22,592 nt of DNA from a virus: IMG/VR virus record IMGVR_UViG_3300001515_000126, positions 1 through 22,592 of that record. One strand, 5' to 3'. The translations under genes were made by a program, and so were the position numbers. The notes beneath the pieces are model-generated. The model worked only from the letters and a program-made list of their open reading frames with translations. It had not been told where the DNA came from and searched no databases. Positions 1 to 7,989 of the stretch are shown piece by piece. Position 1 is the first letter of the stretch. Each line of letters begins with the position of its first letter.

Positions 1-11
1 CTGTTAGACAT

Positions 12-35
12 AAGGGCATCTTCGGATGTCCTTTT
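12..35 (+). terminator. Rho-independent-terminator-like hairpin with UUCG loop
   Basis: A 9-bp stem (12-20 pairing with 25-33, one G-T wobble) closes on a TTCG tetraloop and runs into a short T tract (32-35). UUCG loops closed by C-G are unusually stable. The hairpin probably ends transcripts of a gene left of the window, just before the primase-helicase. The T tract is short, so termination may be partial and some read-through into the replication block is possible. Confidence 0.6.
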
Positions 36-59
36 AGACTGTAACGTAAGGAGAATATT

Positions 60-1721
60 ATGAACAAACTAGACCACACACAATCCAATTGGAAGGTAAT
101 GCACCTACCCTGTAGTGTATGTGGCTCATCCGATGGGGTGAGCGTTAATACAGACAACTCGTGGCACTGTTTCAGTGGCGGTTGCGATGCACACGGGCAA
201 CATTATGAAGGCGAATATGAAGAAGGAAATTATATGACCGAAGAAAAGAAAGTAACACAGATGGTAACAACAGGTATCCTAGGGGAGTTAGTTGACAGAA
301 AGATTACATCTACTACTGCTAAGAAGTATGGTGTAACAATAACAAGGAATGTAGATGGGAGTGTTAAGCAACACCTATACCCCTACTACAATGAGGGTGA
401 GCAGGTAGCTCAGAAGATTAGAAACGTACAAGATAAAGACTTCCGTATCGAGGGCTCAACACGTACTGCTGACCTCTTCGGTGCACAGACAGTGCGTAAG
501 GAAGGTAAGTTTATTACTATCACAGAGGGTGAGTGTGATGCGATGGCCGCCTATGAATTGATGGGTAGTAAGTGGGGTGTAATAAGTATTATCAATGGTG
601 CAGCATCAGCACCTAGAGATATCAAAAGGAACTTAGATTTCTTTGATAAGTTTGAGACAGTAGTGATATGCTTTGATTCAGACAAGGCAGGTAGAGATGC
701 AGCTAAGAAAGTAGCTGAGTTATTCCCACCATCTAAGGCTAAGATTATGACGTTGCCTGGTGATTACAAAGATGCCAATGATATGCTTAAGGTAAACAAG
801 AAGCAAGCCTTTATGGATGCTTGGTGGGACGCTAAGCTATTTGCACCTGATGGTATCGTTAGGGGTGATGATATGTGGGGTGTAGTCACTGAGGAAATTA
901 ATCAATCCTTTGTTGAGTACCCTTGGCAGAGTATGAATGACCTAACCTATGGTATACGTACACACGAATTGATTACTATCACAGCAGGTAGTGGTATGGG
1001 TAAGTCCCAGTTCGTTAGAGAATTAGTGTACTATCTTATGAACATTAAGGATGGTAGTAACGTAGGGTTATTAATGATGGAGGAATCTATCAGACGTACT
1101 GGCTTAAGTCTTATGTCCTTATCCGCTAATCAATTACTACACCTACCTGATGTACACATTGATAAAGAAGAACTCAGACAACACTACGATGCTACGTTAG
1201 GTACTGGTAGGATATTCTTGTACGATAGCTTTGGTTCTAACAGCATTGATAACATCGTTAGTCGCGTACGTTATATGGCTAAGGGTTTAGATTGTAAGTA
1301 CATCTTCCTTGACCACGTATCAATCATTGTGTCTGACCAACAGAACGGTGATGAACGCAAGGCTCTTGATGAGATTGTTACTAAGCTACGTACGTTAGTA
1401 CAGGAGACAGGCATTGCTTTATTTCTTGTTAGTCACCTACGTAGACCTGGCGGCACATCGCACGAGGAAGGTGGTATGACCTCACTCTCACAGCTTAGAG
1501 GCTCAGCAGGTATTGGACAGCTATCTGATATGGTGATTGGATTAGAGCGTGATGGACAGGATGATGACCCTATCAAACGTAACACTACTACTATACGTAT
1601 TCTTAAGAATAGATTCAGTGGTCTTACTGGCCCTGCTTGTTACTTATACTATGATAAAGATACTGGTAGAATGGTAGAGGTTGATAACCCTAATGATGCA
1701 GGAGATGATGATGAGTTCTAA
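60..1721 (+). CDS. Primase-helicase, T7 gp4-like
   Basis: Bifunctional replication protein that unwinds the fork and primes lagging-strand synthesis. An N-terminal zinc finger shows C18-x2-C21, then C37-x4-C42; T7 gp4 has x2 in the second pair. A TOPRIM primase core follows, with ITEGECDA near residue 157 and FDSDKAGRD near residue 206. The DnaB/RecA-like helicase has Walker A AGSGMGKS at about 309-316, Walker B-like FLDHVS near 416 and the SHLRRP element further on. The C-terminus is acidic and ends in Phe (GDDDEF), like the T7 gp4 tail whose last Phe contacts DNA polymerase. AAGGAG lies 6 nt before the ATG. The 553-aa length is close to T7 gp4 (566). The DNA polymerase start lies inside its 3' end. 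Confidence 0.96.
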   Translation: MNKLDHTQSNWKVMHLPCSVCGSSDGVSVNTDNSWHCFSGGCDAHGQHYEGEYEEGNYMTEEKKVTQMVTTGILGELVDRKITSTTAKKYGVTITRNVDGSVKQHLYPYYNEGEQVAQKIRNVQDKDFRIEGSTRTADLFGAQTVRKEGKFITITEGECDAMAAYELMGSKWGVISIINGAASAPRDIKRNLDFFDKFETVVICFDSDKAGRDAAKKVAELFPPSKAKIMTLPGDYKDANDMLKVNKKQAFMDAWWDAKLFAPDGIVRGDDMWGVVTEEINQSFVEYPWQSMNDLTYGIRTHELITITAGSGMGKSQFVRELVYYLMNIKDGSNVGLLMMEESIRRTGLSLMSLSANQLLHLPDVHIDKEELRQHYDATLGTGRIFLYDSFGSNSIDNIVSRVRYMAKGLDCKYIFLDHVSIIVSDQQNGDERKALDEIVTKLRTLVQETGIALFLVSHLRRPGGTSHEEGGMTSLSQLRGSAGIGQLSDMVIGLERDGQDDDPIKRNTTTIRILKNRFSGLTGPACYLYYDKDTGRMVEVDNPNDAGDDDEF

Positions 1722-3477
1722 GGTAGTATTTGATATTGAAGCTGATGGGTTAGACCCAACACAGGTATGGTGTGTATGTGCTAAACGCTTAGGCGATAAA
1801 GAAGTTTACACCTTCACAGATGCTGATTTATTTAAGGCATACCTTAAGGATGTGACTGAGTTAATAGGACACAACATCATTGGCTATGATGTACCTGTAC
1901 TTGAACGTCTATGGGATGTAGACTTTAGTAATCTTAAACTTACTGATACTCTTGTACTGTCTAGACTATCTGAACCATCTAAGTTAGGGGGACACGGCCT
2001 TAAGAAATGGGGTGAGTATCTTAACTACCCTAAGGGAGATTATGAGGATTGGTCAAGGCTCACACCTGAGATGATTGAGTACTGCAAGCAAGATGTTAGA
2101 GTTACTGAGTCTGTTTATGGGGTAGTACTTAAAGACTTAAAGGGGTTTAGTGAAGACTGTGTTGAGTTAGAACATAAAGTTGTTGCTATCATACATCAGC
2201 AACAGCTGAATGGTTGGTTGATAGATGAGCGTGAAGCTACTACACTACACGTTGAGTTATGTGAACGTAAGCAAGGCTTAGTAGATGAGGTGTTAGAAAC
2301 ATTTAAACCTCTACCTACTTTCATTAAACTAACACAGCTAAAGAACCCTATGCTTAAAAATAGGCAGCCTTCTATGGCGTTTGCTAAGCAGATGGCAAGG
2401 GGTGCACACTTCAATGAGGCTAGGGAGTGGGGGTGTATTGAGTATCCAGAGTTTAACTTAGCTTCAAGACAACAGATAGTTAGATACCTTGAACACTTTG
2501 GTTGGACACCTACTAAGTTTACTGATAAAGGTAATGCTATTGTAGATGAGTCAGTCCTTAAAGGAATCACTAACATACCTGAGTGTATCTTGATTGCTGA
2601 GTACTTCTTAATCTCTAAGCGTGAGGCTATGCTACGTAACATCTTAGGTAAGGTAGGTAAGGATGTACGCATACACGGATACATTAATACTAATGGTGCT
2701 GTAACAGGTAGGATGACACACTCCGACCCAAATATGGCGCAGATACCATCAGCTAAGTCAGACAAAGATGGTAACCTTATATGGGGTATTGAGGGTGGCT
2801 ATGGTGCAGACTTTAGAAACATCTTCAAGGCTAAGGAAGGTTATGTTATTGTAGGTTGTGACGCTAGTGGTTTAGAGTTACGAATGCTTGCACACTATAT
2901 GAATGATAAGGAGTACACAAATGAAATACTACACGGAGATATACACACAGCAAACCAAGTGGCTGCAGGACTTCAATCAAGAAATCAGGCAAAGACTTTC
3001 ATCTATGCATTCTTGTATGGTGCAGGGGATGCAAAAGTCGGGAGTATCGTTAACGGAGGGGCAAAGGATGGTAAGCGACTTAAGACAAAGTTCCTTAATA
3101 ATACGCCACCACTTAGAGATTTACGAGAGCGAGTTGGAACGGCTGCTAAAAGAGGGTACGTTAAAGGACTTGACGGCAGAAGAATCTGGATTAGACACCA
3201 ACACGCAGCACTTAACTCTCTCTTGCAAGGGGCAGGAGCAATAGTTATGAAGAAAGCCTTGACAATTTTGGATGAACGTGCTAGAATAGCAGGACTTGAT
3301 TACAAATTTGTAGGTAACATACACGATGAGTACCAGACAGAGGTACTTAAGGAACACGCTGTTGAGTTTGGTGTGTTAGCTGTCGAGGCTATACGTGAGG
3401 CAGGTCAGGCATATGAAATGAGATGTCCTCTTGATGGGGAATATAAGATTGGATTAACTTGGGCGGAGACACACTAA
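1711..3477 (+). CDS. Family A DNA polymerase with 3'-5' exonuclease, T7 gp5-like
   Basis: Replicative polymerase, 588 aa. Exonuclease residues are visible: D8/E10 (FDIEADGL), D60 (GYD) and Y124/D128 (YCKQD). Polymerase motif A has D384 (CDASGLELR). Motif B has R424, K428, Y432 and Y436 (KTFIYAFLYGAG). Motif C is H538-D539-E540. Y432 aligns with T7 Y526 (E. coli Pol I F762). The protein is about 116 aa shorter than T7 gp5. The thumb insertion that binds thioredoxin in T7 looks reduced, so host thioredoxin may not be the processivity factor. The reading frame is open further upstream, but AGGAG at 1700-1704 best fits the third of three consecutive ATGs (1705, 1708, 1711). The start overlaps the end of the helicase gene. 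Confidence 0.96.
   Translation: MSSKVVFDIEADGLDPTQVWCVCAKRLGDKEVYTFTDADLFKAYLKDVTELIGHNIIGYDVPVLERLWDVDFSNLKLTDTLVLSRLSEPSKLGGHGLKKWGEYLNYPKGDYEDWSRLTPEMIEYCKQDVRVTESVYGVVLKDLKGFSEDCVELEHKVVAIIHQQQLNGWLIDEREATTLHVELCERKQGLVDEVLETFKPLPTFIKLTQLKNPMLKNRQPSMAFAKQMARGAHFNEAREWGCIEYPEFNLASRQQIVRYLEHFGWTPTKFTDKGNAIVDESVLKGITNIPECILIAEYFLISKREAMLRNILGKVGKDVRIHGYINTNGAVTGRMTHSDPNMAQIPSAKSDKDGNLIWGIEGGYGADFRNIFKAKEGYVIVGCDASGLELRMLAHYMNDKEYTNEILHGDIHTANQVAAGLQSRNQAKTFIYAFLYGAGDAKVGSIVNGGAKDGKRLKTKFLNNTPPLRDLRERVGTAAKRGYVKGLDGRRIWIRHQHAALNSLLQGAGAIVMKKALTILDERARIAGLDYKFVGNIHDEYQTEVLKEHAVEFGVLAVEAIREAGQAYEMRCPLDGEYKIGLTWAETH
3259..3287 (+). promoter_or_regulatory. Candidate sigma70-type promoter with extended -10, inside the polymerase gene
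   Basis: A perfect TTGACA (3259-3264) is followed by exactly 17 nt and TAGAAT (3282-3287), preceded by TG-C, the extended -10 signature. That is 11 of 12 consensus bases. Transcription would start near 3294 and feed the exonuclease gene and the nucleotide-metabolism genes. It could give those genes more transcript than helicase and polymerase. This is inference from sequence only. Confidence 0.5.
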
Positions 3478-4346
3478 TGGCTAAGAAGAAAACAGTAGAT
3501 ACTTTAGTAAAGGATGTAGAGAAACTATTCACTAACATAAGTAAGGGCAAAGAACTTAAGATGCCTAAGAAGAAGGTAGCTAAGTTGATGGCGGGGCTTG
3601 AAGAAGTACTACACCAATGGGCTACACCTAGAGGACAGAGTACTGGCTTACGTATGTCTAATGTAGGTAGGCCTAACAGACAGCTATGGTATGACGTTAA
3701 CACTGATGCTACTGCTAAAGAGATGGATGCTTCTGTTATGTTCAGGTTCTTGTACGGTCACGTTGTGGAAGAGTTTCTTCTATTCTTTGTAGACTTAGCA
3801 GGTCACAAGGTAGAGATGCAACAGGCTGAGGTAGATGTATGTGGTCTCAAGGGACACATTGACTCAGTGATTGATGGTGTTGTTATCGATGTTAAGACTG
3901 CTAGTGATTACTCCTTCAAGAAGTTTAAGGAAGGTAAGTTAGCAGAGAGTGACCCGTTTGGTTACCTAGCACAGTTAGCAGGCTACGAACACGGACTTAA
4001 GAAACAAGGCGGTGGGTTCTTAGTAGCTAACAAATCAACAGGTGAGCTATGCTTGTTTAGACCTGATGACCTTGAGCTACCTAACATAGAGACACGCATC
4101 AATAAGGTACGTGAAGAACTTAAGCAAGACACACCACCTCTTGAACGTTGTCACCCTATCATAGACATTGGTAAGGCAGGCAACAGAGGGTTACATAACT
4201 CTTGTAAGTGGTGCTCACACAAGGTAGCGTGCAACCCTGACGCTAGAGTATTTAAGTATTCAACAGGTGATTTATTCTTTACACACGTAGAGAAGAGACC
4301 TCGCTCAGACATTGAAGAAGTAACGGAGAAATATTATGCACGGTAG
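3477..4346 (+). CDS. Cas4/RecB-like PD-(D/E)XK exonuclease
   Basis: Predicted DNA exonuclease of 289 aa, in the place where T7 has gene 6 exonuclease, so it probably takes part in recombination, primer removal or host DNA degradation. Nuclease core elements are H95 with E98/E99 (GHVVEE), D129 (GHID), D138-x-K140 (IDVK) and Q166...Y170 (QLAGY). The C-terminus has C243-x2-C246-x5-C252, the Fe-S type triplet of Cas4/AddB nucleases, plus C225. The usual fourth Cys ahead of the core, expected around GRPNRQLWY (residues 64-72), is absent. The start at 3477 (TAATG with the polymerase stop, GGAG 8 nt upstream) is preferred over an in-frame upstream codon at 3459. No CRISPR-associated genes are nearby. 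Confidence 0.85.
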   Translation: MAKKKTVDTLVKDVEKLFTNISKGKELKMPKKKVAKLMAGLEEVLHQWATPRGQSTGLRMSNVGRPNRQLWYDVNTDATAKEMDASVMFRFLYGHVVEEFLLFFVDLAGHKVEMQQAEVDVCGLKGHIDSVIDGVVIDVKTASDYSFKKFKEGKLAESDPFGYLAQLAGYEHGLKKQGGGFLVANKSTGELCLFRPDDLELPNIETRINKVREELKQDTPPLERCHPIIDIGKAGNRGLHNSCKWCSHKVACNPDARVFKYSTGDLFFTHVEKRPRSDIEEVTEKYYAR

Positions 4347-4578
4347 AAAAGCAAAAGCAATAAGAAGAGAAGCTACAGAAAATATGGTTGGTTGGTTACA
4401 ATCTTTACTTGATGGTGAAGAAAAGGATAAGGTAACCACTAAGACTGTACAGAGTTTAGCCCCTAAACAAACACACGTACTTAGTTTTGGAACAGTTAGA
4501 CTATCCATCTACTCATACAAATGGTTTGTTAAAATGGCTAAGCAACAGAAAGATTGGAAGGCTGTCGCAGGTGTCTGA
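4336..4578 (+). CDS. Small basic hypothetical protein
   Basis: 80 aa, not recognised. The N-terminus is strongly basic (HGRKAKAIRREA), followed by a helical WLQSLLDGEEKDK segment and a C-terminal half with aromatic residues (SIYSYKWFVKMAKQQKDWK). There is no signal peptide or membrane segment. The ATG lies inside the last codons of the exonuclease gene with GGAG 8 nt upstream, so it is probably translated by coupling with the nuclease. A nucleic-acid-binding or nuclease-accessory role would fit the charge and position, but nothing shows it directly. Confidence 0.7.
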   Translation: MHGRKAKAIRREATENMVGWLQSLLDGEEKDKVTTKTVQSLAPKQTHVLSFGTVRLSIYSYKWFVKMAKQQKDWKAVAGV

Positions 4579-4804
4579 TGAAAACATCTTGCTTAAGCTC
4601 TCGTTCGTAGAAGAGAGTGGTGTAATGGAGCTATCTGTTGTGAACAATACAGTAGAGGGTAGCAAAGCATATCAACTACTGTATCCATTAGCAGTTGGTA
4701 TCGGTATTATACTAGAAGATGACCCTGATTTACTATACGAAGCAGGTACTGAACTATATGATGGGGCTACTTACATCCACACAGACACAGACACGATGCA
4801 CTAA
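4571..4804 (+). CDS. Small hypothetical protein, GTG start
   Basis: 77 aa, not recognised. The frame is open from 4487, but the upstream part lies wholly over the preceding gene and reads as a shadow. A GTG at 4571 has GGAAGG 9 nt upstream and overlaps the preceding stop by 8 nt, matching the coupling seen across this block. The protein would begin VSDENILLKLSF (Met at initiation). It is acidic with a moderately hydrophobic stretch (YPLAVGIGIIL) and a His/Asp/Thr-rich end (YIHTDTDTMH). The ATG at 4578 is out of frame, and the ATG at 4625 is a weaker alternative start. Confidence 0.55.
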   Translation: MSDENILLKLSFVEESGVMELSVVNNTVEGSKAYQLLYPLAVGIGIILEDDPDLLYEAGTELYDGATYIHTDTDTMH

Positions 4805-4815
4805 GGATTTCATTA

Positions 4816-4849
4816 GGGGTCTGACCTACCTCTTCCCCGCAACAGGTCA
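4816..4849 (+). promoter_or_regulatory. Possible pseudoknot or structured leader in the only intergenic gap
   Basis: The 70-nt gap 4805-4874 is the only sizeable non-coding stretch on the plus strand. It contains GGGG (4816-4819) able to pair with CCCC (4835-4838), and TGACCT (4822-4827) able to pair with AGGTCA (4844-4849). The arms interleave, which is the topology of an H-type pseudoknot. An AGGAG ribosome site follows at 4862-4866. A role in translation control of the DUF3310 gene is speculative. No clear promoter is visible in the gap. Confidence 0.25.
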
Positions 4850-4874
4850 CTAAATTAAAATAGGAGAAGAAAAG

Positions 4875-5078
4875 ATGAAGGATAACATTAACCCCAGCCA
4901 TTACAAGCAGGGAAACATAGAGGTCATAGACTTTATTCTAGACCAGAAGTTAACATATGTAGAAGGTAATATCATCAAGTACGTAAGTAGGTATAAGACT
5001 AAGAATGGTTTAGAAGATTTAAAGAAAGCTCAGTGGTATCTACAAAAACTTATGTTAGAGATGACTAAAGATGACTGA
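4875..5078 (+). CDS. DUF3310 protein (resembles C-terminal half of T7 gp1.7 nucleotide kinase)
   Basis: 67 aa. The sequence fits the phage DUF3310 pattern: NPSHYKQGNIEVIDFI, a middle EGNIIKYVSRYKTKNG block, then EDLKKAQWYLQKL. The same layout (PSHY, then GNILKYRLRAG, then DLAKADFY) occurs in the C-terminal half of T7 gp1.7, reported to be a dTMP/dGMP kinase. Whether the short form has kinase activity is unknown. Its position just before nrdA suits a role in nucleotide supply. AGGAG lies 8 nt before the ATG, and the 3' end overlaps the next start by 8 nt. Confidence 0.78.
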   Translation: MKDNINPSHYKQGNIEVIDFILDQKLTYVEGNIIKYVSRYKTKNGLEDLKKAQWYLQKLMLEMTKDD

Positions 5079-5271
5079 CCTCTTACTAATAAATATTAGT
5101 TGGATGGTAGTGGGTGCTATTAGTATCTACTATGTAGATAAGAGAGCATACCGAGAGGGTATGTCAGATGCTATCGTTATGCACAGTACTGGTATGCTTA
5201 CATATACTACCTACACTGACTGCTCAGGAGACCCTATGATTGAGATGGAGATTAAATCAGATGAAGAGTGA
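5071..5271 (+). CDS. Small single-pass membrane protein
   Basis: 66 aa, function unknown. A hydrophobic segment at about residues 4-22 (LLLINISWMVVGAISIYYV) is followed by a positive DKRAYR patch, so the rest is probably cytoplasmic. The C-terminal tail is acidic and contains TYTTYTDCSGDP. The gene overlaps DUF3310 by 8 nt and nrdA by 11 nt, placing it inside the nucleotide-metabolism operon. It could be an anchor or a host-takeover protein; nothing in the sequence decides. Confidence 0.68.
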   Translation: MTDLLLINISWMVVGAISIYYVDKRAYREGMSDAIVMHSTGMLTYTTYTDCSGDPMIEMEIKSDEE

Positions 5272-7045
5272 ATACTTAGGAATAACAATAGACAGAGCCA
5301 AGGATAAGGGGATGACACCACAGGCGTTAGAACTAATCAAAGGTTATTACTTACGTGGTAAAGAGAAGTCACCACAGGAAGCTTATGCTAGAGCTTGTGT
5401 AGCATATAGTAATGGAGATGTTGAACTGTCACAGAGGTTATACGATGCTGTATCAAATGGTTATTTTATGTTCAGTTCTCCTATACTTAGCAACGCTCCT
5501 ATGCCAGGAGAGCAAGCGAAAGGACTACCTATTTCTTGCTTTCTTAGCTACGTGCCCGATACACTTGATGGTCTTATTGAACACCAATCCGAACTGGCTT
5601 GGCTAAGTGTTAAGGGTGGTGGTGTAGGTGGTCATTGGTCTGATGTACGTGCAGTGAGTGACAAAGCACCATCACCAATACCATTCATTAAAGTAGCTGA
5701 TTCAGCAATGACAGCATATAAACAAGGACAGACAAGGAAAGGAAGTTATGCAGCGTATATGGACATCTCTCACCCAGACGTGGTGGAGTTTCTTAACATC
5801 CGTATCCCTACGGGAGGTGATAGTAATCGTAAGTGTTTCAATCTTAATAATGCTATTAATATTACCGATGATTTTATCGATGCTGTTGTTGCTGGTGATA
5901 CGTGGGATTTACGAGACCCTCACGATGATAGTGTCAGGGACACTGTGGACGCTAGAGAAATGTGGGAGAGGTTACTCGAGACTCGCTTCAGAACGGGTGA
6001 ACCCTACCTCAACTTCATTGACGAAGCAAACAGACAATTACCACAAACATTAAAGGAGAAAGGACTTGAAATTAGAGGAAGTAACTTATGTAATGAAATT
6101 CACTTACCAACCAACGAAGATAGGACGGCAGTATGTTGCCTATCCTCCGTCAATCTTGAAACTTTTGACGAGTGGAAAGAAACTTCGTTAGTATGTGATT
6201 TAATAACTATGCTTGACAATGTACTTACTTGCTTCATAGCTGATGCACCACGTGAACATATGCGTAAGTCTATTAACTCCGCAGCTATGGAGAGAAGCTT
6301 AGGCTTAGGTGCTATGGGCTTTCACGCATACCTACAGAAGAAGAACATTCCTTGGGAGTCTGCCTTAGCTGTCGGACATAACAAGAAGATGTTTAAGCTT
6401 ATTAAGGAGCAAGCAGTTGAAGCTACTAAAGCATTAGCTGATGTACGTACCCCTTACTTTGATGGGCCTAACAGTGGTAGACGTAACTCACATCTACTAG
6501 CTATTGCTCCTAACGCAAACAGTGGAATGATACTGGGTACATCACCTAGTATTGAGCCTATAAAGTCTAATAGTTTTGTACATAAGACACGTATCGGTTC
6601 TCACTTGATTAAGAATAAACATCTTGAGAAGGTATTAGAGGAACATAGACTACGCTTAGGTAAAGATAAGGATTGGTTAGCTAAAGAGTGGAGAGGTATC
6701 GGACACCATAATGGTAGCGTACAGCATATTGATTATCTAACTGAGTGGGAGAAGGATGTATTTAAAACAGCCTTTGAACTAGACCAGATGTGGGTAGTAC
6801 AACACGCAGGTGATAGACAAGAGTTTATTTGTCAAGGTCAATCAGTTAATCTATTCTTCCCTGCAGGTAGTGATAAGAACTATGTATCACAGGTACACCT
6901 ACAGGCTTGGAAGTCTAAGCTTAAAGGTTTGTACTACTTACGTACTTCAGCTACTAGCAGTGCTGAGAATGTAGGACAACAGGTTACGAGAGTAGCACTT
7001 AAGGATTTTATGGAGGAAGAAGGATGTCTAGCTTGCGAGGGTTAA
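5261..7045 (+). CDS. nrdA: Class I ribonucleoside-diphosphate reductase, alpha subunit
   Basis: Catalytic subunit that converts NDPs to dNDPs for phage DNA synthesis, 594 aa. Active-site residues are N275, C277 and E279 (SNLCNE). The disulfide pair is C93 (PISCFLSY) and C292 (VCCLSSVNL). The radical-relay tyrosines sit in GLYYLRTSAT, and the C-terminal redox pair is C589/C592 (GCLACEG). C93 corresponds to E. coli C225, so about 130 N-terminal residues are missing, including the ATP-cone. The enzyme should therefore escape dATP shut-off. Start 5261 is preferred (GGAG 10 nt upstream, overlap with the preceding stop); the frame is open back to 5240. The nrdB start lies inside the 3' end. Confidence 0.96.
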   Translation: MKSEYLGITIDRAKDKGMTPQALELIKGYYLRGKEKSPQEAYARACVAYSNGDVELSQRLYDAVSNGYFMFSSPILSNAPMPGEQAKGLPISCFLSYVPDTLDGLIEHQSELAWLSVKGGGVGGHWSDVRAVSDKAPSPIPFIKVADSAMTAYKQGQTRKGSYAAYMDISHPDVVEFLNIRIPTGGDSNRKCFNLNNAINITDDFIDAVVAGDTWDLRDPHDDSVRDTVDAREMWERLLETRFRTGEPYLNFIDEANRQLPQTLKEKGLEIRGSNLCNEIHLPTNEDRTAVCCLSSVNLETFDEWKETSLVCDLITMLDNVLTCFIADAPREHMRKSINSAAMERSLGLGAMGFHAYLQKKNIPWESALAVGHNKKMFKLIKEQAVEATKALADVRTPYFDGPNSGRRNSHLLAIAPNANSGMILGTSPSIEPIKSNSFVHKTRIGSHLIKNKHLEKVLEEHRLRLGKDKDWLAKEWRGIGHHNGSVQHIDYLTEWEKDVFKTAFELDQMWVVQHAGDRQEFICQGQSVNLFFPAGSDKNYVSQVHLQAWKSKLKGLYYLRTSATSSAENVGQQVTRVALKDFMEEEGCLACEG

Positions 7046-7989
7046 CAGAAGAAAGTAAAACGTTTAAACCCTTTGCATTCCCTTGGGCTATGGAGATGGC
7101 AGAGAAGCACGAGGACTTACATTGGACAGAAGCTGAGGTAAACCTTAGTGATGATGTAACTCAGTGGAAGGATGGGTCACTAAGCGAAACAGAGAAGAAT
7201 CATATCACACAGATACTACGACTGTTCACTCAGTCTGATGTAGTTGTAGGTGGTAACTACTGTGATATGTTTATCCCTCACTTCAAGAACAATGAGATGA
7301 GGAATATGCTACTTAGCTTTGCAGCTAGGGAAGGAGTACATCAGAGAGCTTACGCATTACTTAACGACACACTAGGACTACACGAGAGTGAGTACAGTAT
7401 GTTCCTTGAGTATGATGCGATGGTAGAGAAGGTAGAGTTTATGAAGGATGCTGATACTAGTACCCAACACGGTATGGCTAGGGCTATTGCACTATCTGTA
7501 TTCAATGAGGGTGTTAGTTTGTTTAGTGCCTTTGTTATGCTACTTAACTATCAACGTATGGGTAAGATGAAAGGTATGAATACTGTAGTAGAGTGGAGCA
7601 TCAGAGATGAGACTATGCACTGTGAAGGTATGAGTAGATTGTTTAGAGAGTTTTGTAACGAACACCCGAGGATTGTGAATGATGAGTTTAAGAGAGAGAT
7701 ATATAATATGGCGCGACAGATTGTCGAGCTTGAGGATAAAGTTATTGACCTTGCCTATTCGGCTGGGGATATTGAAGGACTTGACAAAGGTGAAGTTAAA
7801 ACGTACATTCGCTATCTGGCGGACAGACGATTAATACAGATGGGACTTAAAGGTAACTTCAAAGTAAAAGAGAACCCTCTTCCTTGGGTGGAAGAGTTAA
7901 CAAGTGGTGATAGTATGAGTAACTTCTTTGAGAAGACTGTCACTGATTATTCAGCAGTAGGAATGACAGGAGAAATAATATGGGATTAG
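7024..7989 (+). CDS. nrdB: Class I ribonucleoside-diphosphate reductase, beta subunit
   Basis: Radical-generating subunit, 321 aa. All expected di-metal ligands are present with E. coli-like spacing: D72, E103, H106 (AREGVH), E162 (FNEG), E196 and H199 (DETMH). Y110 occupies the radical-tyrosine position (E. coli Y122), so this looks like a classical Tyr-radical enzyme rather than a Tyr-less subclass. The C-terminus (NFFEKTVTDYSAVGM) contains a Tyr that may serve the radical path to NrdA. A GGAGGAAG-type ribosome site precedes the ATG, which overlaps the end of nrdA by 22 nt. The stop overlaps the tusE-like start. Confidence 0.96.
   Translation: MSSLRGLTEESKTFKPFAFPWAMEMAEKHEDLHWTEAEVNLSDDVTQWKDGSLSETEKNHITQILRLFTQSDVVVGGNYCDMFIPHFKNNEMRNMLLSFAAREGVHQRAYALLNDTLGLHESEYSMFLEYDAMVEKVEFMKDADTSTQHGMARAIALSVFNEGVSLFSAFVMLLNYQRMGKMKGMNTVVEWSIRDETMHCEGMSRLFREFCNEHPRIVNDEFKREIYNMARQIVELEDKVIDLAYSAGDIEGLDKGEVKTYIRYLADRRLIQMGLKGNFKVKENPLPWVEELTSGDSMSNFFEKTVTDYSAVGMTGEIIWD

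Noticed and set aside
1681-1710. Longer polymerase N-terminus beginning with MITLMMQEMM
   Set aside because: It overlaps helicase codons, has no ribosome site, and the AGGAG at 1700-1704 fits the ATG at 1711, which places the exonuclease motif as in T7.
2196-2765. 189-aa open frame on the minus strand within the polymerase gene
   Set aside because: It lies wholly opposite a certain gene with all catalytic motifs, shows no domain, and has Cys/Ser/Leu-rich shadow composition.
3477-4346. Cas4-like protein as a sign of a phage CRISPR system
   Set aside because: No repeat-spacer array, Cas1 or Cas2 is present; the gene sits at the T7 gp6 exonuclease position.
4487-4570. Longer N-terminus for the small protein ending at 4804
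   Set aside because: This part overlaps a complete gene in another frame; the GTG at 4571 has a better ribosome site and the usual short overlap.
6213-6241. TTGACAAT inside nrdA as a promoter
   Set aside because: No acceptable -10 at 16-18 nt spacing.
7781-7809. TTGACA with TACATT 17 nt downstream in nrdB
   Set aside because: The -10 matches only 4 of 6 and there is no TG extension; too weak beside the two promoters reported.
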